Origin: Agapetus fuscipes
Lineage: Eukaryota; Arthropoda; Insecta; Trichoptera; Glossosomatidae
Length of the DNA: 64,000 nucleotides
Direction of reading: 5' to 3'
Assembly (NCBI GenBank): GCA_951799405.1
Contig: OX637338.1
Location: 20,037,297 to 20,101,296 of the forward strand
The position numbers were made by a program, and so were the translations under genes. This document shows positions 39,388 to 50,057 of the stretch, one piece after another. The notes beneath the pieces were generated by a model, which was not told the DNA's origin, did no database searches, and worked only from the letters and a program-made list of their open reading frames with translations. Position 1 is the first letter of the stretch, and each line of letters begins with the position of its first letter.

Positions 39388-39884
39388 CGACCGGTCCGTA
39401 ATTCATTGGTAACACTTCGGACTCTGAATGGAAGGTTGTGGGTTCGAATTCCGGCGGAGCACAAAGAATATACCATTTATATTTTCAAATTTGCTCTTCC
39501 CTGGGTTGAAAAATTCATAAACCTTTACCAATGACCGGTCACCAAAGGTCCATCCAGCCTTACAGCAACTGGGTCTTGCTTGAGAATTGGCGCTTTGTAG
39601 CGACGACGGCCAAGCTCGTAAAAAGGTCGATAGCTCAATTGGTAGAATGCTTGCATTCCATACCGAGAGCAAGGGGTCGATCTCAAGGTTTACTCAGCCT
39701 TCACAAGAAATTAGAACCAGCCCCCCCGGGAGCTTGTAAACAAACCCCCACTTCGACTGAAAGTGGTTGGTGTGAGGCCGGCCCCCTTTCCCGTAAAAAT
39801 AAATAGGTCTCGAATCGCCACATGCGACCCCTTCGGGGATAACGCAGGCAAGAAGTTATACTATATGTGTAGCTTAGTTGCGTT
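39388..39884 (+). mobile_element. dimeric SINE-1/SINE-2, copy 2
   Basis: Plus-strand order: SINE-1 head (GACCGGTCCGTAATTC), B box GGGTTCGAATTCC, body to CCAAGCTCG, then AAAAAGGTCGATAGCTCAAT (SINE-2 head), the shortened joint TCTCAAGGTTTACTCAGCC, the SINE-2 body and the tail GCTTAGTTGCGT. This copy shows the whole unit best. Confidence 0.95.
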
Positions 39885-39964
39885 TGCGTTGCGCCGACTT
39901 CATGTCATATTTTATTTACAGAGTCATAGATAGGTAGGTCACAATGTCACAAAAAAATGCCCAC

Positions 39965-40345
39965 AAGCTAAGCGTCACACAGAGCAATGGAGAGAGCCAT
40001 TTTGGGTGTCAGTTTACGGGACAGACTCAGAAATGAGGACATAAGAGTCAGGACAAAGGTTTCCGATGTCATCAAGATGGCCGCAACCCTCAAGTGGCGA
40101 TGGGCGGGACATGTCGCTCGCGATCCAGATGAAAAGTGGACAAGGCGACTGCTGTGCTGGTGCCCAAGGACGGCAAAGCGTGGAGTTGGGCGCCCACAGT
40201 TGCGTTGGCGTGACGATGTTCGGAGAAGTGCGGGACTTGCCTGGATGCGGATCGCTCAGGATAGAAATGAATGGAAAATGGGAGAGGAGGCCTACGTCCA
40301 GGAGTGGACGATCAATACAGGCTAAGAAGAAGAAGATGATAGGTA
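39965..40345 (+). pseudogene. LINE E (RTE-like) C-terminus
   Basis: The open frame from 39987 reads AMERAILGVSLRDRLRNEDI, LKWRWAGHVARDPDEKW, GVGRPQLRWRDDVRR and EEAYVQEWT, then a stop at 40323. This is the C-terminal end of an RTE-type endonuclease-reverse transcriptase common in insects. A frame change just upstream (KLSVTQ at 39966) shows a small deletion. Catalytic domains are absent. Confidence 0.9.
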
Positions 40346-40384
40346 GGTACTGTACCTATAGGTAATAATGCGTATTTTGACTTC

Positions 40385-40640
40385 TAAGTGGGCACGTTCC
40401 CTGATCGCGTTTTCTTTCCACTCGAGCAAACACGCGACTAATGAGATCGGAAACGAGCCGCAGGTTGTGCAGTTGCGGGGTGGACGCTCTGCCCACTGCT
40501 ACTGCTAACCAGCCCAACAAAATAACAGCCAGCCGAGGGAAACGAGCTTTTTACGAAGACCAAGAGAAAAAATGTGACGCACTATTCTCGCGACGACAAA
40601 TTTACCTTAGAAGGCAAAATAATCAATGTTAATTGGCGTT
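40385..40640. promoter_or_regulatory. low-repeat island, candidate regulatory DNA
   Basis: It is GC-balanced and unique in the window, with GATCGCGTTTTCTTTCC, CACGCGACTAATGAGATC and CCAGCCGAGGG. An ATG frame of 63 codons (40441-40632) lacks any motif I know. Confidence 0.22.
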
Positions 40641-41298
40641 AAAATAAGAATAGCAGGTTAACTTAATAAAATCAGTAGAAGTAAGCATGGTACACGTCTA
40701 CTTCCAAATAAAAATATTTTAAAGAAAAAATGGTGGTTTCGACTAACAATCTGCTAATGGTTCAAATTTTGTCGTTGCTTTTTTATACGTTAGTCCTCGT
40801 AGTGGTTTTGGCTTTTTATTATTATTTTTTTTTTTTCCTGTTAGGTCTCTCTAAAGTTGGTTATCACACGAGACTAGGCTTCTCGGTCCTAGGGAATACT
40901 TTCAATTAGACGTTCTTCGACAAAGGATAACTAAAATAAGAAGCTAATCATATTCAATTCGCTTCTTTTAAATAAAAATACCCTTTTTTGTTGTGTGTTT
41001 ACAAGCATAAAAATATCTACTTACATGTTATACAATAAACTTTACTTCTAAATCGAAAAACTCGCTTCCAAAAAGATTTTTTAATTTTATTTATAAAAAA
41101 TGTTTTTGTATATTTTTTTGCCTAGTTGGGCTCAGTGACCCAAAGCCTTTTTTGCATCTTCAATGTGACCCAATCAATTAAAAACAACTTGGCACTCACC
41201 ACCAATAATCACAATTTGAAGAAAAAATACATTAATGAATCTATTTATTCAATGATAAAAATTAGGGATTGCTATTTTTTATTTAATTTCACTCCTTC
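40641..41298. other. AT-rich stretch, no gene seen
   Basis: Homopolymer-rich sequence with no shared repeat or coding signal noticed. Confidence 0.4.
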
Positions 41299-41301
41299 TA
41301 A

Positions 41302-41478
41302 GAGCCCGTTCCCACTTGTCGGGTGTCGGATCCGTATATTCATCGGAGGTTCCAGTTGCAGAACATTGCAGACAAAATCGGTTTCCGACAAGTGTGAATA
41401 GCTCCATACATAATGTTCTGCCACTGGAACCTCCGATTAATATACGGATCCGAAACCCGACAAGTGGGAACGGGCTCT
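41302..41478. mobile_element. MITE M-C (PIF/Harbinger-like), copy 2
   Basis: This is a 177-bp near-palindromic element, GAGCCCGTTCCCACTTGTCGG with its complement at the far end. TAA duplications are at 41299-41301 and 41479-41481. It is closely similar to the copy at 28050. Transcribed, it would form a long hairpin. Confidence 0.93.
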
Positions 41479-41685
41479 TAAGATTGACCTATAAAATTAT
41501 TTTATAATTATCTCCTTCATAATAGACATCTATGTTTTCGAAAAAGAAATGAAAGCATAAGCTAAGCGTTAAAAAAAAAAAAGTTTGGTAGGTAGGTATT
41601 GTTTCAAATCCATGTTACTTCATTACAATTCAAAACCTTAAATATGATTCAGATCCTATTTCATAGAACCGTTTAAAACCATTTT

Positions 41686-41930
41686 CCTTGACTTATAGGT
41701 TGGTATGCGGCTGACCACCCATACTGTGAAAAAATGGTTCACTTTGCCAATGTCACCCCTGACGGCAAGAGTTGCAGGGTTTTTGTTCATTTGAGATGGG
41801 TTCTTATAATATAGGTCCACATGCGGCATGTGTTAGCGCGAAATTATACATGTCTGCTTGTGGGAATGCATTTAATATGAATTTCAAATGATACATATCC
41901 TTGCAGCTTAGATTTAGATTTTAGTTTACA
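41686..41930 (+). mobile_element. R255 copy, short internal deletion
   Basis: It has head CCTTGACTTATAGG, body and a tail ending TTAGATTTAGATT. Part of the CCCTGTTTCAGGGAAGGTCGG segment is deleted (CCCCTGACGGCAAG). Confidence 0.88.
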
Positions 41931-41998
41931 CTGATTTTTTTTTGGGTCTTGTTAGGGACAACAGTTTTTATCAACTAACAACAAAGTAAGTATTAGAT

Positions 41999-42090
41999 CG
42001 GCTTCTCCATAGCAACCCAGCTGGGTGACGACATAATTTTTTTAAGTCGATTCACGCGCGAGCCTCATTAGATAATGTTAATATTTTCTA
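41999..42090. repeat. dispersed repeat shared with 28874-28965
   Basis: GCAACCCAGCTGGGTGACGA and GCGAGCCTCATTAG match the earlier copy. The class is unknown. Confidence 0.5.
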
Positions 42091-42499
42091 TTGGTTCAAC
42101 ATTTTTTAACAGTTAGTAATTCAAGATTTCAGGATTTAAAAAAAAACCTTTGTTCGTTCAAGAAAAAATTCAAAAAGTTCGTTCAAAAAAATATTGTCAC
42201 AGAACTTACTAAATTAGAAATAAGTAGGCACATTATAATTATTTCCGTTGGTAAATTGTAGTTAGGTACTTATTTGACTTATTCCATTTGCATGATCAAC
42301 ATGACGAAGCATTAATCAATACATAATTTATGGTTAAACTGTCATCCACTCTCCATATCTGCGCATTAACTCTAAATTGAATACAACATTAATTAACCAA
42401 TTTAAAATATTCAATCTCCTTGTCATTTTAAATTTATTTACATGCCTATTATTACAGCTCATAAAAAACACGAAAAGTACGTTGTCCGTACCAACATGG

Positions 42500-42700
42500 C
42501 TCACCGGCTGTCCCATCATTCAAAGTGACGGGGAGTGAGGGAGACGAGTGATTTGTGGGCGCGGTCTGAGCTCTGATTGGTTGGATTATTTAAATGCTGC
42601 TCTCCCATTGGTCGGCCAGCCCCTCCCACTTCATTCTTCTCTGTCTACGCTATATTTCACTGGATTTATTCACTTCGAGTCGAGACTCTATCGAGCGTGC
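42500..42700 (+). promoter_or_regulatory. candidate RNA polymerase II promoter
   Basis: A GC-richer island in AT-rich DNA. It has two inverted CCAAT boxes (ATTGG at 42576-42580 and 42607-42611), an Sp/KLF-type CCCCTCCC at 42620-42627, CTATATTTCACTGG near 42650-42663 with an initiator-like TTCACTGG, and CGAGTCGAGACTC downstream. None of it is repeated in the window. This is a sequence-pattern inference only. Confidence 0.4.
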
Positions 42701-42979
42701 GCGTCGCTACATCCAATACGAAGTCAAAACTTGAATATAAAAAAAACAACACATAAAAATATTTTCAAGACTTTAGTGAAAATTTCTTTAATATTTTAAC
42801 AATAATTAAACTTAATAAATAATTTAAAAAAAAAGTAAATAAGTTTTTTGGACGTTTTGTGTTTTCATATTGATTGACAAGTCAGTGACAGTTCTTTGTT
42901 TTTTTTTTTAATTTTTCAAAAATAATTGTGGCTCTACTTCTAACAGTGGCTCTTAATCTGAATCCCCGTGATAGAGAAG
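42660..42979 (+). other. possible non-coding first exon with splice donor
   Basis: Downstream of the candidate promoter, GAGAAG|GTAAGTGG at 42974-42987 is a near-ideal 5' splice site, with an intron-like AT-rich sequence after it. ACTTCTAACAG near 42940 also resembles an acceptor, so an extra small exon is possible. No long reading frame is present, so an exon here would be 5' UTR. Confidence 0.25.
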
Positions 42980-43242
42980 GTAAGTGGTTTTATCTCCATT
43001 AATAAAAAAAAACTGATCGAAAAAATTAACACAGGTTTTCTTTTTAATGTTGAATATTTAGTATGTATTTTATTTATCTATTCTTTAATGAATCTTTTAA
43101 TATTCATATTCACGACCACCAACATTGATTACCTTTGTATTTTTTATTTATTTAATAAATTAAATTGTACAAAATTGCGAATTGATTGCCCGTCGGCAGG
43201 TGGATTGCAGAAAGAAAACACTGCTTACGTATTAGTAGGTAC

Positions 43243-43471
43243 CAGTGGCGAAGGGTGCCATACAAGCCGGTTCCCATCGGTTTCCCGTTTAAAATGAGGC
43301 AAAAATGATAATAAAGTAGACTGCATGGTTTCAATGGGGAAAAAATACGTATTGTTTATTTGGTTTTAAATGTATTTTTTTACTTTGTGCCTATATATTT
43401 TAACTACTTTGTTACATCATTTTAAATGGGAAGCCGATGGGAACCGGCTTGTATGGCACCCTTCGCCACTG
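43243..43471. mobile_element. MITE M-D (hAT-like), copy 2
   Basis: This is a 229-bp element. The ends are CAGTGGCGAAGGGTGCC and GGCACCCTTCGCCACTG (perfect complement over 17 bp). Near-perfect 8-bp flanks are GTAGGTAC (43235-43242) and GTAGGTAG (43472-43479). This supports hAT membership for the family. Confidence 0.92.
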
Positions 43472-43663
43472 GTAGGTAGGCATCTATTTTTTCCTAATAG
43501 AGCCTTGTCTTATAGTAGGTGCTGATATTTTCCCAATTTATTAATTGTACGTAAATTTTTGGTTAAAGAAGGTAGAGACTGGAATATAAAAAAATAAAAA
43601 CATGCGAAGTAAAAAGAATAAGAAAATATATTATCTAAAAGTGAGTGTTTTCCATAATCGCGT

Positions 43664-43697
43664 CTCTTGTGAAGGCTGAATAGACCTTACCGGAATT
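43664..43697 (-). mobile_element. SINE-2 short fragment
   Basis: CTCTTGTGAAGGCTGAATAG and CCTTACCGG match the middle of SINE-2 in reverse. Confidence 0.6.
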
Positions 43698-43758
43698 TAG
43701 ATACGTAGAAAATATTGATTCAGAGAATTATTCAATATTAAATTAGAAAATATTGATT

Positions 43759-43934
43759 CTGTTTCAGGGAAGGTCGGCAAGAGTTGTAGGGCTGATGTTC
43801 ATTTGAGATTGGGTTTTTATTGTAGGTCCACATGCGGTATGTGTAAGCGCGAACTAATACATGTCTGCTTGTGGGAATGCGTTTAATATGAATCTTAAAA
43901 TTATATATATATATTTGCAGCTTAGATTTAGATT
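43759..43934 (+). mobile_element. R255 copy, head missing
   Basis: It starts at CTGTTTCAGGGAAGG and ends in CTTAGATTTAGATT. It is close to the family consensus. Confidence 0.85.
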
Positions 43935-44239
43935 CCTAATATTTGTGGGATCTTATCTTCAAACCTGAGCTTCTCGATAACCACGAAATCTCAAAACGTT
44001 TTTACTAATTTTGATTAGATGAAAATTTTATTTTACTAAGTTGGATATAAAATTATTTAAAGAATATGTAGGTTCCTACTTATGTTATATTTGATCAAAA
44101 AACAATTCAGTAGGTCACTATTACCCGAACCTTTTTTTTAACCTATTCCATATTTCATCGTCTAACCATAAACAACCCTCTGAGGGTCTAATAGATTACA
44201 ATATAATACTTAATTATTAAACTAAACACTGTATTCACA

Positions 44240-44560
44240 AAGCTTCGCTTAGCAGCGACCGTGCATACGGGGCCGGGAACAATTTCTAATTAATTTCCGA
44301 TACCCCGTCGTTTTTCAATAACGCTAAAAAGAGGTCCGCGGACCTAATTAAGGCGCCCATTATTCATGCCATGGTCCCAATAAAAAGTGCCATCAATCAA
44401 CCCACGGGACTCAGACAATGCTCCCACAGCCGCTAATTAAGTCCATGGTCCAGCTGGGATGCGCGGGTCCAGGTTCTCATCCCGAAACGGGGAAATGGGC
44501 GCGCTAACAAGGCGTGCGAATAATGGGAGACTTAATAATTGCAATAAATCATATTTTCAG
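44240..44560. promoter_or_regulatory. low-repeat island rich in homeodomain sites
   Basis: The island contains CTAATTAATTTCC, CCTAATTAAGGCG, GCTAATTAAGTCC, CCCATTATTCATG, CAATAAAAAG and CAATAAATC, with GC-rich connecting sequence (GGTCCGCGGACC, a 12-bp palindrome). No open frame and no match to any repeat here. The pattern resembles a developmental enhancer. Confidence 0.35.
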
Positions 44561-44604
44561 TTGGCTCATAAAATTTAGGTGATATTTTTGTAAGGATTTC
44601 CTCT

Positions 44605-44722
44605 AGCGCCGTAGCGAATTGAAAGAGGTATGTAAGGACAGGAAAAAATGGAAGCAGCTCTGCATAGGCTCTGGCCACCCCTAGCGGATTGGTGACAGAG
44701 TTACAGTTACAGTTACAGCCGT
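44605..44722 (+). mobile_element. LINE D 3' tail fragment
   Basis: GAATTGAAAGAGGTATGTAA (ELKEVCKDR in translation), then GGCCACCCCTAGCGGATTGG and a TTACAG repeat. It is the same end as 15197-15592. Confidence 0.8.
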
Positions 44723-44972
44723 TGGTTTAAGTGATGCCGATTTTTTCAAAACGCAATTTGGTGCGGTTTATAAGAGTGGGCACAAAGAGATTCAAATATT
44801 TTTCGAAGATATTTTTTGAACAACATACAGACCAAAAATTAAATTTAAAAAGTAAGGATACAAAGGTGGTTTGGATTTTATTTGAGTCTTTCGAAGAAAG
44901 ATCTCAATTCGATATTGAATCTTTTAATTATCAAAAAGCCGGATTACAGGCTTCGATTGTAATGAATGAGCT

Positions 44973-45072
44973 CCTTGACTGATAGGTTGGTATGAGGCTG
45001 ACCACCCGTGCTGTAAACTGAACCATTTTTTACAGTATGAGTAGTCAGCCGCATAGTAACCTATCAGTCACA
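44973..45072. repeat. R255 head-to-head palindrome
   Basis: The forward R255 head (CCTTGACTGATAGGTTGG) is followed within 55 bases by the same head in reverse (CAGTATGAGTAGTCAGCCGC, CCTATCAGTC). The two arms are about 45 bp each. Confidence 0.85.
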
Positions 45073-45179
45073 AGCAATTAATACAATAAAATATATAAAA
45101 CAATTAAACAGTAAAAAATTTTAAAAAACTACTAGGTATACATAGTCTTAAAAAAAAATATTTTTTAAAAGCCTCAGCT

Positions 45180-45265
45180 TTAACCGCCAGCATTACAGAT
45201 CAACCGCCATTTCTTTCGATCCTTGCATACTTCTTTCATTTCATCCAGAGTTAATACTTTCCGTA
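45180..45265 (-). pseudogene. LINE D C-terminal fragment
   Basis: Minus-strand reading LTLDEMKEVCKDRKKWR matches the LINE D C-terminus. It is cut on both sides. Confidence 0.7.
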
Positions 45266-45469
45266 AACTTTACTTTACTCAAGCTTTGCAACTCGTACTA
45301 AGGGTACAGGTTATTTGAAAACACTTTGTTTGTGTACAATCGATTCATAATTGATCTGTCGTCATAATAACATACGAATAAATATTAATAATAAATATAA
45401 ATACTGTGTCTCAAAATACGGGTCAGATATTACAAAAAAAAAAGCATCCCGAATCTTACTCATATTCAC

Positions 45470-45830
45470 AGAAAAACGCGCGCAATTCCGAGAACTCATC
45501 TCCCGATGTGATAGAATGTGAAGCAGGAATAAGCGTTTATGGCCGCCTTTGTGTGGCCGATACAAAGTGCCAATAAAAGTGTCGCCCGAGCAGAAAGGTT
45601 GGCTTTTTATAAGTGTTTATTCGAATTCCACGCAATAAAAAATCACACACAAAAAAAGCACATCACCCCGCCGGGTCTGACTAATAACGCTATATGCGAC
45701 ACCTAATGGCGACAAGCAGGGCGGACTTATTTGTTTCTAAATGGATCTTCTGTCGCATTCCCGACCCTAATGTGAAGTCGGCTCAAAGATCGATCGATAG
45801 ATTTGATCTTTACCGTAAAATGTTTTTTTT
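45470..45830. promoter_or_regulatory. low-repeat island, candidate regulatory DNA
   Basis: Unique and GC-balanced: TTTATGGCCGCC, CAATAAAAGTGTC, ACTAATAACGC, GATCGATCGATAG. No coding frame of interest. TTTATGGC-type words are Abd-B/caudal-like, which is only suggestive. Confidence 0.28.
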
Positions 45831-45963
45831 TAACAATTTGGAATTTTGTAGGTTGCTACATATATCTCAATTAGTACTTATAGTGCCAAAAAAATAAAAC
45901 AATATATTTTTTTGCAATAAGTACAAAAAAATCTTTGTTTTTATAATAAGAAGTAGGTACTTT

Positions 45964-46055
45964 CCTTGATTTATAGGTTAGTAAGAGGCTGACCGGCCAT
46001 ACTGTAAAAACTCGGTTCACTTTTGCCAATACCACCCCGGTTTCAGGGAAAGGCG
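45964..46055 (+). mobile_element. R255 head fragment, diverged
   Basis: CCTTGATTTATAGGTTAG to GTTTCAGGGAAAGGCG. The copy ends there. Confidence 0.78.
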
Positions 46056-46275
46056 TTAGGAGTAAATTGTAAAAAAAATGTATTTTTTTTTTCTTTTATG
46101 ACTCTGAGGAAATGAAAGTGGTTTGTTAGGACAGAAAAAAAATGGTGGCTGATCTGTGATGTTGGCGGCTGGGGTTTTTTCAAATTTTAAATTAGAATTT
46201 GTTTTCCGTTTAGTTTTTGATGTCCACATATATTATTGTTTATTGATTTTAAAAATGTAATTTATTGTGTATGTT

Positions 46276-46660
46276 CCTTGACTTATAGGTTGGTATGCGG
46301 CTGACCACGCATGTTGTAGAAAATGGTTCACTTTGCCAATGTCACCCCTGTTTCAGAGAAGGTCGGCAGGAGTTGCAGGGTGTATGTTCATTTGAGATTT
46401 GGGTTTTTATACTGTAGATCCAATGCGGCATGTTTAAGCGCGAACTTATACGTATCTGCTTGTAAAAATGCATATAATGCGAATCTTTAATGTAACATAT
46501 ATTTGCAACTTAGATTAGACTAGATTAGATTGTTTGTAGTTTGGTTTATTTTTATGTACCTACCTACACATGCATCATGTATAAAATTGAACTCACATGT
46601 GCCTGCTTATGGGAATGTTTTAAACGTGAGCCTTAAATGTCAATACATATTTGCAAATTT
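46276..46660 (+). mobile_element. R255 full copy plus adjacent 3' fragment
   Basis: The full copy 46276-46530 ends GATTAGACTAGATTAG. A second, diverged piece of the 3' half (TGCCTGCTTATGGGAATG) lies at 46560-46660. Confidence 0.85.
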
Positions 46661-46889
46661 ACCATTATAATAACTCCACAGTTAAAATTTTAGTCGGATA
46701 TTGGAAAAACCGTTATAAGAGAACTTAAATTATTCTCGACGTTTCATTAGCGACGTAGCCAACGTCTTCAAGAGACACCCTCTCTGCATGACGACTGGGG
46801 ATGAACTATGTATTTGCAACTTAGATTAAAGAATTCTGAACCCCTTGATCTTGACTTCAAGATTTGACCATCAAATAAATAAATGTCAA

Positions 46890-47110
46890 AAGAATGATAT
46901 TTGATTTCGCGCACCTCCGATGACAGCTGCTGTTGGTACAGCGATGGTTCAGAGTCGTGATCTACTTCACATGTGAGAGAGCGAGACGCGTGTAGAGAGA
47001 CAGGCAGGGAGGGCGCTATGCAGGAATGTGGAGCGACATTCCAGGCCCGGCTGGACATTTCTGTTATCGGGGAATTAACTCCGACCAACAATAACTAATT
47101 ACTCACCTGG
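46890..47110. promoter_or_regulatory. low-repeat island with E-boxes and paired TEAD-type sites
   Basis: E-boxes are CAGCTG at 46924-46929 and CACATGTG at 46968-46975. The inverted pair GGAATG (47023-47028) and CATTCC (47037-47042) matches TEAD/Scalloped half-sites. A CACCTGG and a TAATTA lie at the end. The sequence is unique in the window. Confidence 0.35.
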
Positions 47111-47169
47111 ATAAAAGTCACACAGTGCCGTAATAGGGAAACCCTACGAAAAATCTTTATTCTAATGAC

Positions 47170-47330
47170 ATATTTTGTGTGTACACATGCAGAATGTGTA
47201 AGTACAAACTTACATGCGCTTGTCTGTGGACATGCATTAAATATGAGCCTTAAATCTTAATATTATATCTTTGCGAAAACATGGCAAGAAGTTATACCAT
47301 GTGTTTAGCTTAGAAGCGTAGCGTAACTTA
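47170..47330 (+). mobile_element. R255 3' fragment, then SINE-2 tail piece
   Basis: GTACACATGCAGAATGTG and GTGGACATGCATTAAATATG come from R255. GGCAAGAAGTTATACCATG and TTTAGCTTAG (47284-47315) come from the SINE-2 tail. Confidence 0.65.
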
Positions 47331-47331
47331 G

Positions 47332-47550
47332 ACAATAAGTTGCAAAAATATATTAACATTTACAATTCATATTAAATACATGCCCACTAACAGACACGTG
47401 TAATTTCGCGATTACAAATGCTACATGTGTAGGTACTTACAAATAAAATACAAACCTCAAATGAACATAATCCCTTTGCCCAACTTTTGCCGAACTTTCC
47501 TTGAACCCGTGGTGGCATTTGTAAAAGTGAACCAAGTTTGTACAGGATAA
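47332..47550 (-). mobile_element. R255 copy, diverged
   Basis: The tail-side GACAATAAGTTGC and body are on the minus strand, ending near AAAGTGAACC..TGTACAGG. The outer head is missing. Confidence 0.78.
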
Positions 47551-47589
47551 GATAATTATAATAATTAAAATAAATAATTACAATTCACA

Positions 47590-47910
47590 TTTTGCTTAGT
47601 CCCCAATACGCTCCCACCTTATGTTTAACGTCCCCTGTCTTTCACCAGCCTCATACGTCCCCCTCACTCTCCCCCCCCCCCCTCCCTCCCTCTCCCCCCA
47701 GCCCGCCACTACTCGTGTTCTCCTAATCTCCCTTGTAGCGGGGGGCAGGCGCGAGGGGGGCCCGCGATAAAGCAATTCCATTTAATTCTGCCCGCGGCGC
47801 CACCCTGCCCGGCTGCGGCCCTGACACTTTTATTGTTTATTTTACTAAGTCGAACCGACAACCACCTGATCCCGCCCTGGACAAGTAAAAATTAATTATA
47901 ATTTAAAATC
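47590..47910. promoter_or_regulatory. GC-rich low-repeat island
   Basis: A C-rich run (47668-47700), GGGGGGCCCGCG, GCCCGCGGCGCCACC and CACTTTTATTGTTTATTTTAC make this the most GC-rich part of the window. No coding frame is convincing, and the Gly/Arg frame is composition. It may be regulatory or promoter-proximal. Confidence 0.25.
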
Positions 47911-47977
47911 ACTTATTACCTATCTAGACAAGATTTATTTCGTTAGGGTTTTCGACATTGAATTTTGATATTTGCGT

Positions 47978-48275
47978 GACGGGTCTGTACTCTAGTGGTT
48001 AACGCTTTGGACTCGTAAATGGAAGGTTATGGCATCGAACCCCGGCGGCGCATACAAAAAATATGCCGTTTATATTTTCAAATAAAAAATGAAAAAATCA
48101 TATACTGTTACCAAAAAACCGGTAATCAAAGGTCCATTCAGCCTTAGGTATAGCAACTAAGTCTTGCTTGTGCTATTGATTCTTTCTACAGCAAAAACCA
48201 AGCTAACAGAGAGCTCTTGAGGTATGATTCACCCAAAAACAAAGCTTATCAAATAAATAATCTTAATATGTATTT
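47978..48275 (+). mobile_element. SINE-1 copy, full length
   Basis: The A box is well preserved (CTCTAGTGGTTAACGC), with B box GGCATCGAACCCC, body, and tail CTTGAGGTATGATTCACCCA. Confidence 0.88.
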
Positions 48276-48279
48276 TTAT

Positions 48280-48714
48280 CCCATTCAACTTATTACCTTC
48301 ATGGCAAAATGAAAAAGTTTTTTTTAATTCTATAAGTCCATTGACCAATGACTATTTAATATTTATCCATAAATCTATACCATTAACATTTTTTGTATTT
48401 TCTTTTTATTATTCAATAAACGGTAAATTAACTAAAAACTGGTATCCGCCAAAGAAACAAAAAATAATCTATTTTGAACATAAAAAAATACAAATAAATC
48501 CAAAAAACCTACAAAACGGTCGTAAAATAGAACCCTTCCAGTCTGAAGGTCTAAGCAGACCCAGCCAGGGGTCTAGCGGACCTTTGCTCATTCAACTTAT
48601 TTCAAAACATTAAAAAAACAAGCATTGAAGATTGTGTCTACAGCTGTCTATGAATCCGTTTGTAAATTGTGGCTTTTGTTTTTGGACTAGTCGTTTAAAT
48701 AAATAAACGAAACT
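48280..48714. other. AT-rich stretch, no gene seen
   Basis: A Lys/Asn-rich frame at 48341-48613 looks like composition noise. Confidence 0.35.
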
Positions 48715-48815
48715 AACCAACCATGCTGTAAAAAAATGGTCCTCATTTCAATTGTCACCCCTGTTTCAGGGAAAAGTCGACAAAAGATGCACAGTTTATC
48801 TGAGCAACTTAGATA
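48715..48815 (+). mobile_element. R255 fragment
   Basis: ACCATGCTGTAAAAAAATGG and CCCCTGTTTCAGGGAAAAG. Both ends are lost. Confidence 0.65.
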
Positions 48816-48885
48816 ATATTATATATATTACAATATAGTAGCACAGAAAATTACGGTCTCTGTGTAAACGTACAAATCGTATAGT

Positions 48886-49035
48886 TGTTTGTTTTGTCGT
48901 GCCGTTGCTTTTAACTTCACGGAAAGACCTGCCGCCACATGTAAAATATAAAGCTGTGTATGAGTGTTCATGTTCTGAGGGTCCTTCTGACACATGCATA
49001 CTGGATTGGTACGGGGAGGGTTTGAGGCTTGAGCA
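48886..49035. repeat. copy of the fold-back element's centre
   Basis: TTTGTCGTGCCGTTGCTTTT, CCTTCTGACACATGCATAC and GGTACGGGGAGGGTTTGAG match the complement of 6425-6555. Confidence 0.6.
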
Positions 49036-49320
49036 TCCCCAGATCAAACCACTTTTTTTACGTCATCAAACTATCCTGCCTTCTTAATATAATAAAATTT
49101 TCTTTTCTTTTGTTTCAGGTATTTATTGCTCCCAGATATTTAAGCCATCTTCACACAGTGGAAGTCAATAAGCTCTCCAACTGGTAACTTGCTTTTTATT
49201 GGTATCGTATAAATGAATGAACGTTTTCTTAATTTATCTTTACAAGAAAAATCTGATTTTTTATTTTATCTTAACTAATTGAGTCACTGTAAAAAATAAC
49301 AAAACATTATCTGAAATGTC

Positions 49321-49630
49321 GATGTAACTCGTATTTTTCAGATGTAACTGAAACCCTGTCGCCATCCCGCTAGGGATGGCCAGAGCCTCAGATTAATTTA
49401 AAGATCAGATCAGATTAAAAAAATAAAATTAGATAAAAATTGGAGGCAGATTTGCCTCCATCTTTTTCTATCCTTGCATTCATTTCGATCATCTTTTTCA
49501 TACATTATCTGCTTAACATTATTCGCTTTGTAGATCCCATTCTTTCACAATTTTACCAATCTGATCCAGTCATGCTTTTCTCGGTCTTCCCTTTCCTCTT
49601 TTCCCTTCCACATTTCCTCTGTATGTACAC
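49321..49630 (-). pseudogene. LINE D 3' end, degraded
   Basis: Minus strand: GKGRPRK..LDQIGKIVK at 49630-49500, then KDRK and the non-coding GGCCATCCCTAGCGGGATGG region and TTACA tail near 49330. Confidence 0.65.
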
Positions 49631-49819
49631 TTTGCAAGTGTTTCATAATCAGATACGAGTAAAAATATCGATTCGATGTTATTTTGTCACTTGCCCTTAC
49701 TGATAATAATAAAAACATGAAATAGCATCCGACCTCCTTCGATTTGAACCCCAACCTCCAATTTATAAAGGGGGCTGAACTCACAGAGAGCATGGGGATC
49801 CACCAGACTATTTAGAATT

Positions 49820-50045
49820 GAGTTTACATTTTTTTACTGCAGCTCGTGTCATCTTGGTTTGTCCCATTTTGTTCGCTAACTGTAGATATTGTTGTTTGGG
49901 AGTTTGTCAGGCAGTGCGCAGGCGCCCGCTATCGCCCCATTAGCTCTCAGACTGTCTAATGGAGGCTTATCTACCCGGCCGGGCACCCACCTCAAGGGCC
50001 TCGCAGCCAGCAACCAGGACAACTGACGACACTCAATAACAGACA
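49820..50045. promoter_or_regulatory. low-repeat island, candidate regulatory DNA
   Basis: CAGGCGCCCGCTATCGCCCC, ATTAGCTCTCAGACTGTC and CCCGGCCGGGCACC, GC-rich and unique here. No frame of interest. Confidence 0.25.
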
Positions 50046-50057
50046 GAGCTACATACC

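Noticed and set aside
47596..47781. Gly/Arg-rich protein on the minus strand
   Set aside because: It comes from a poly-C run and GC-rich neighbourhood with no conserved motif.
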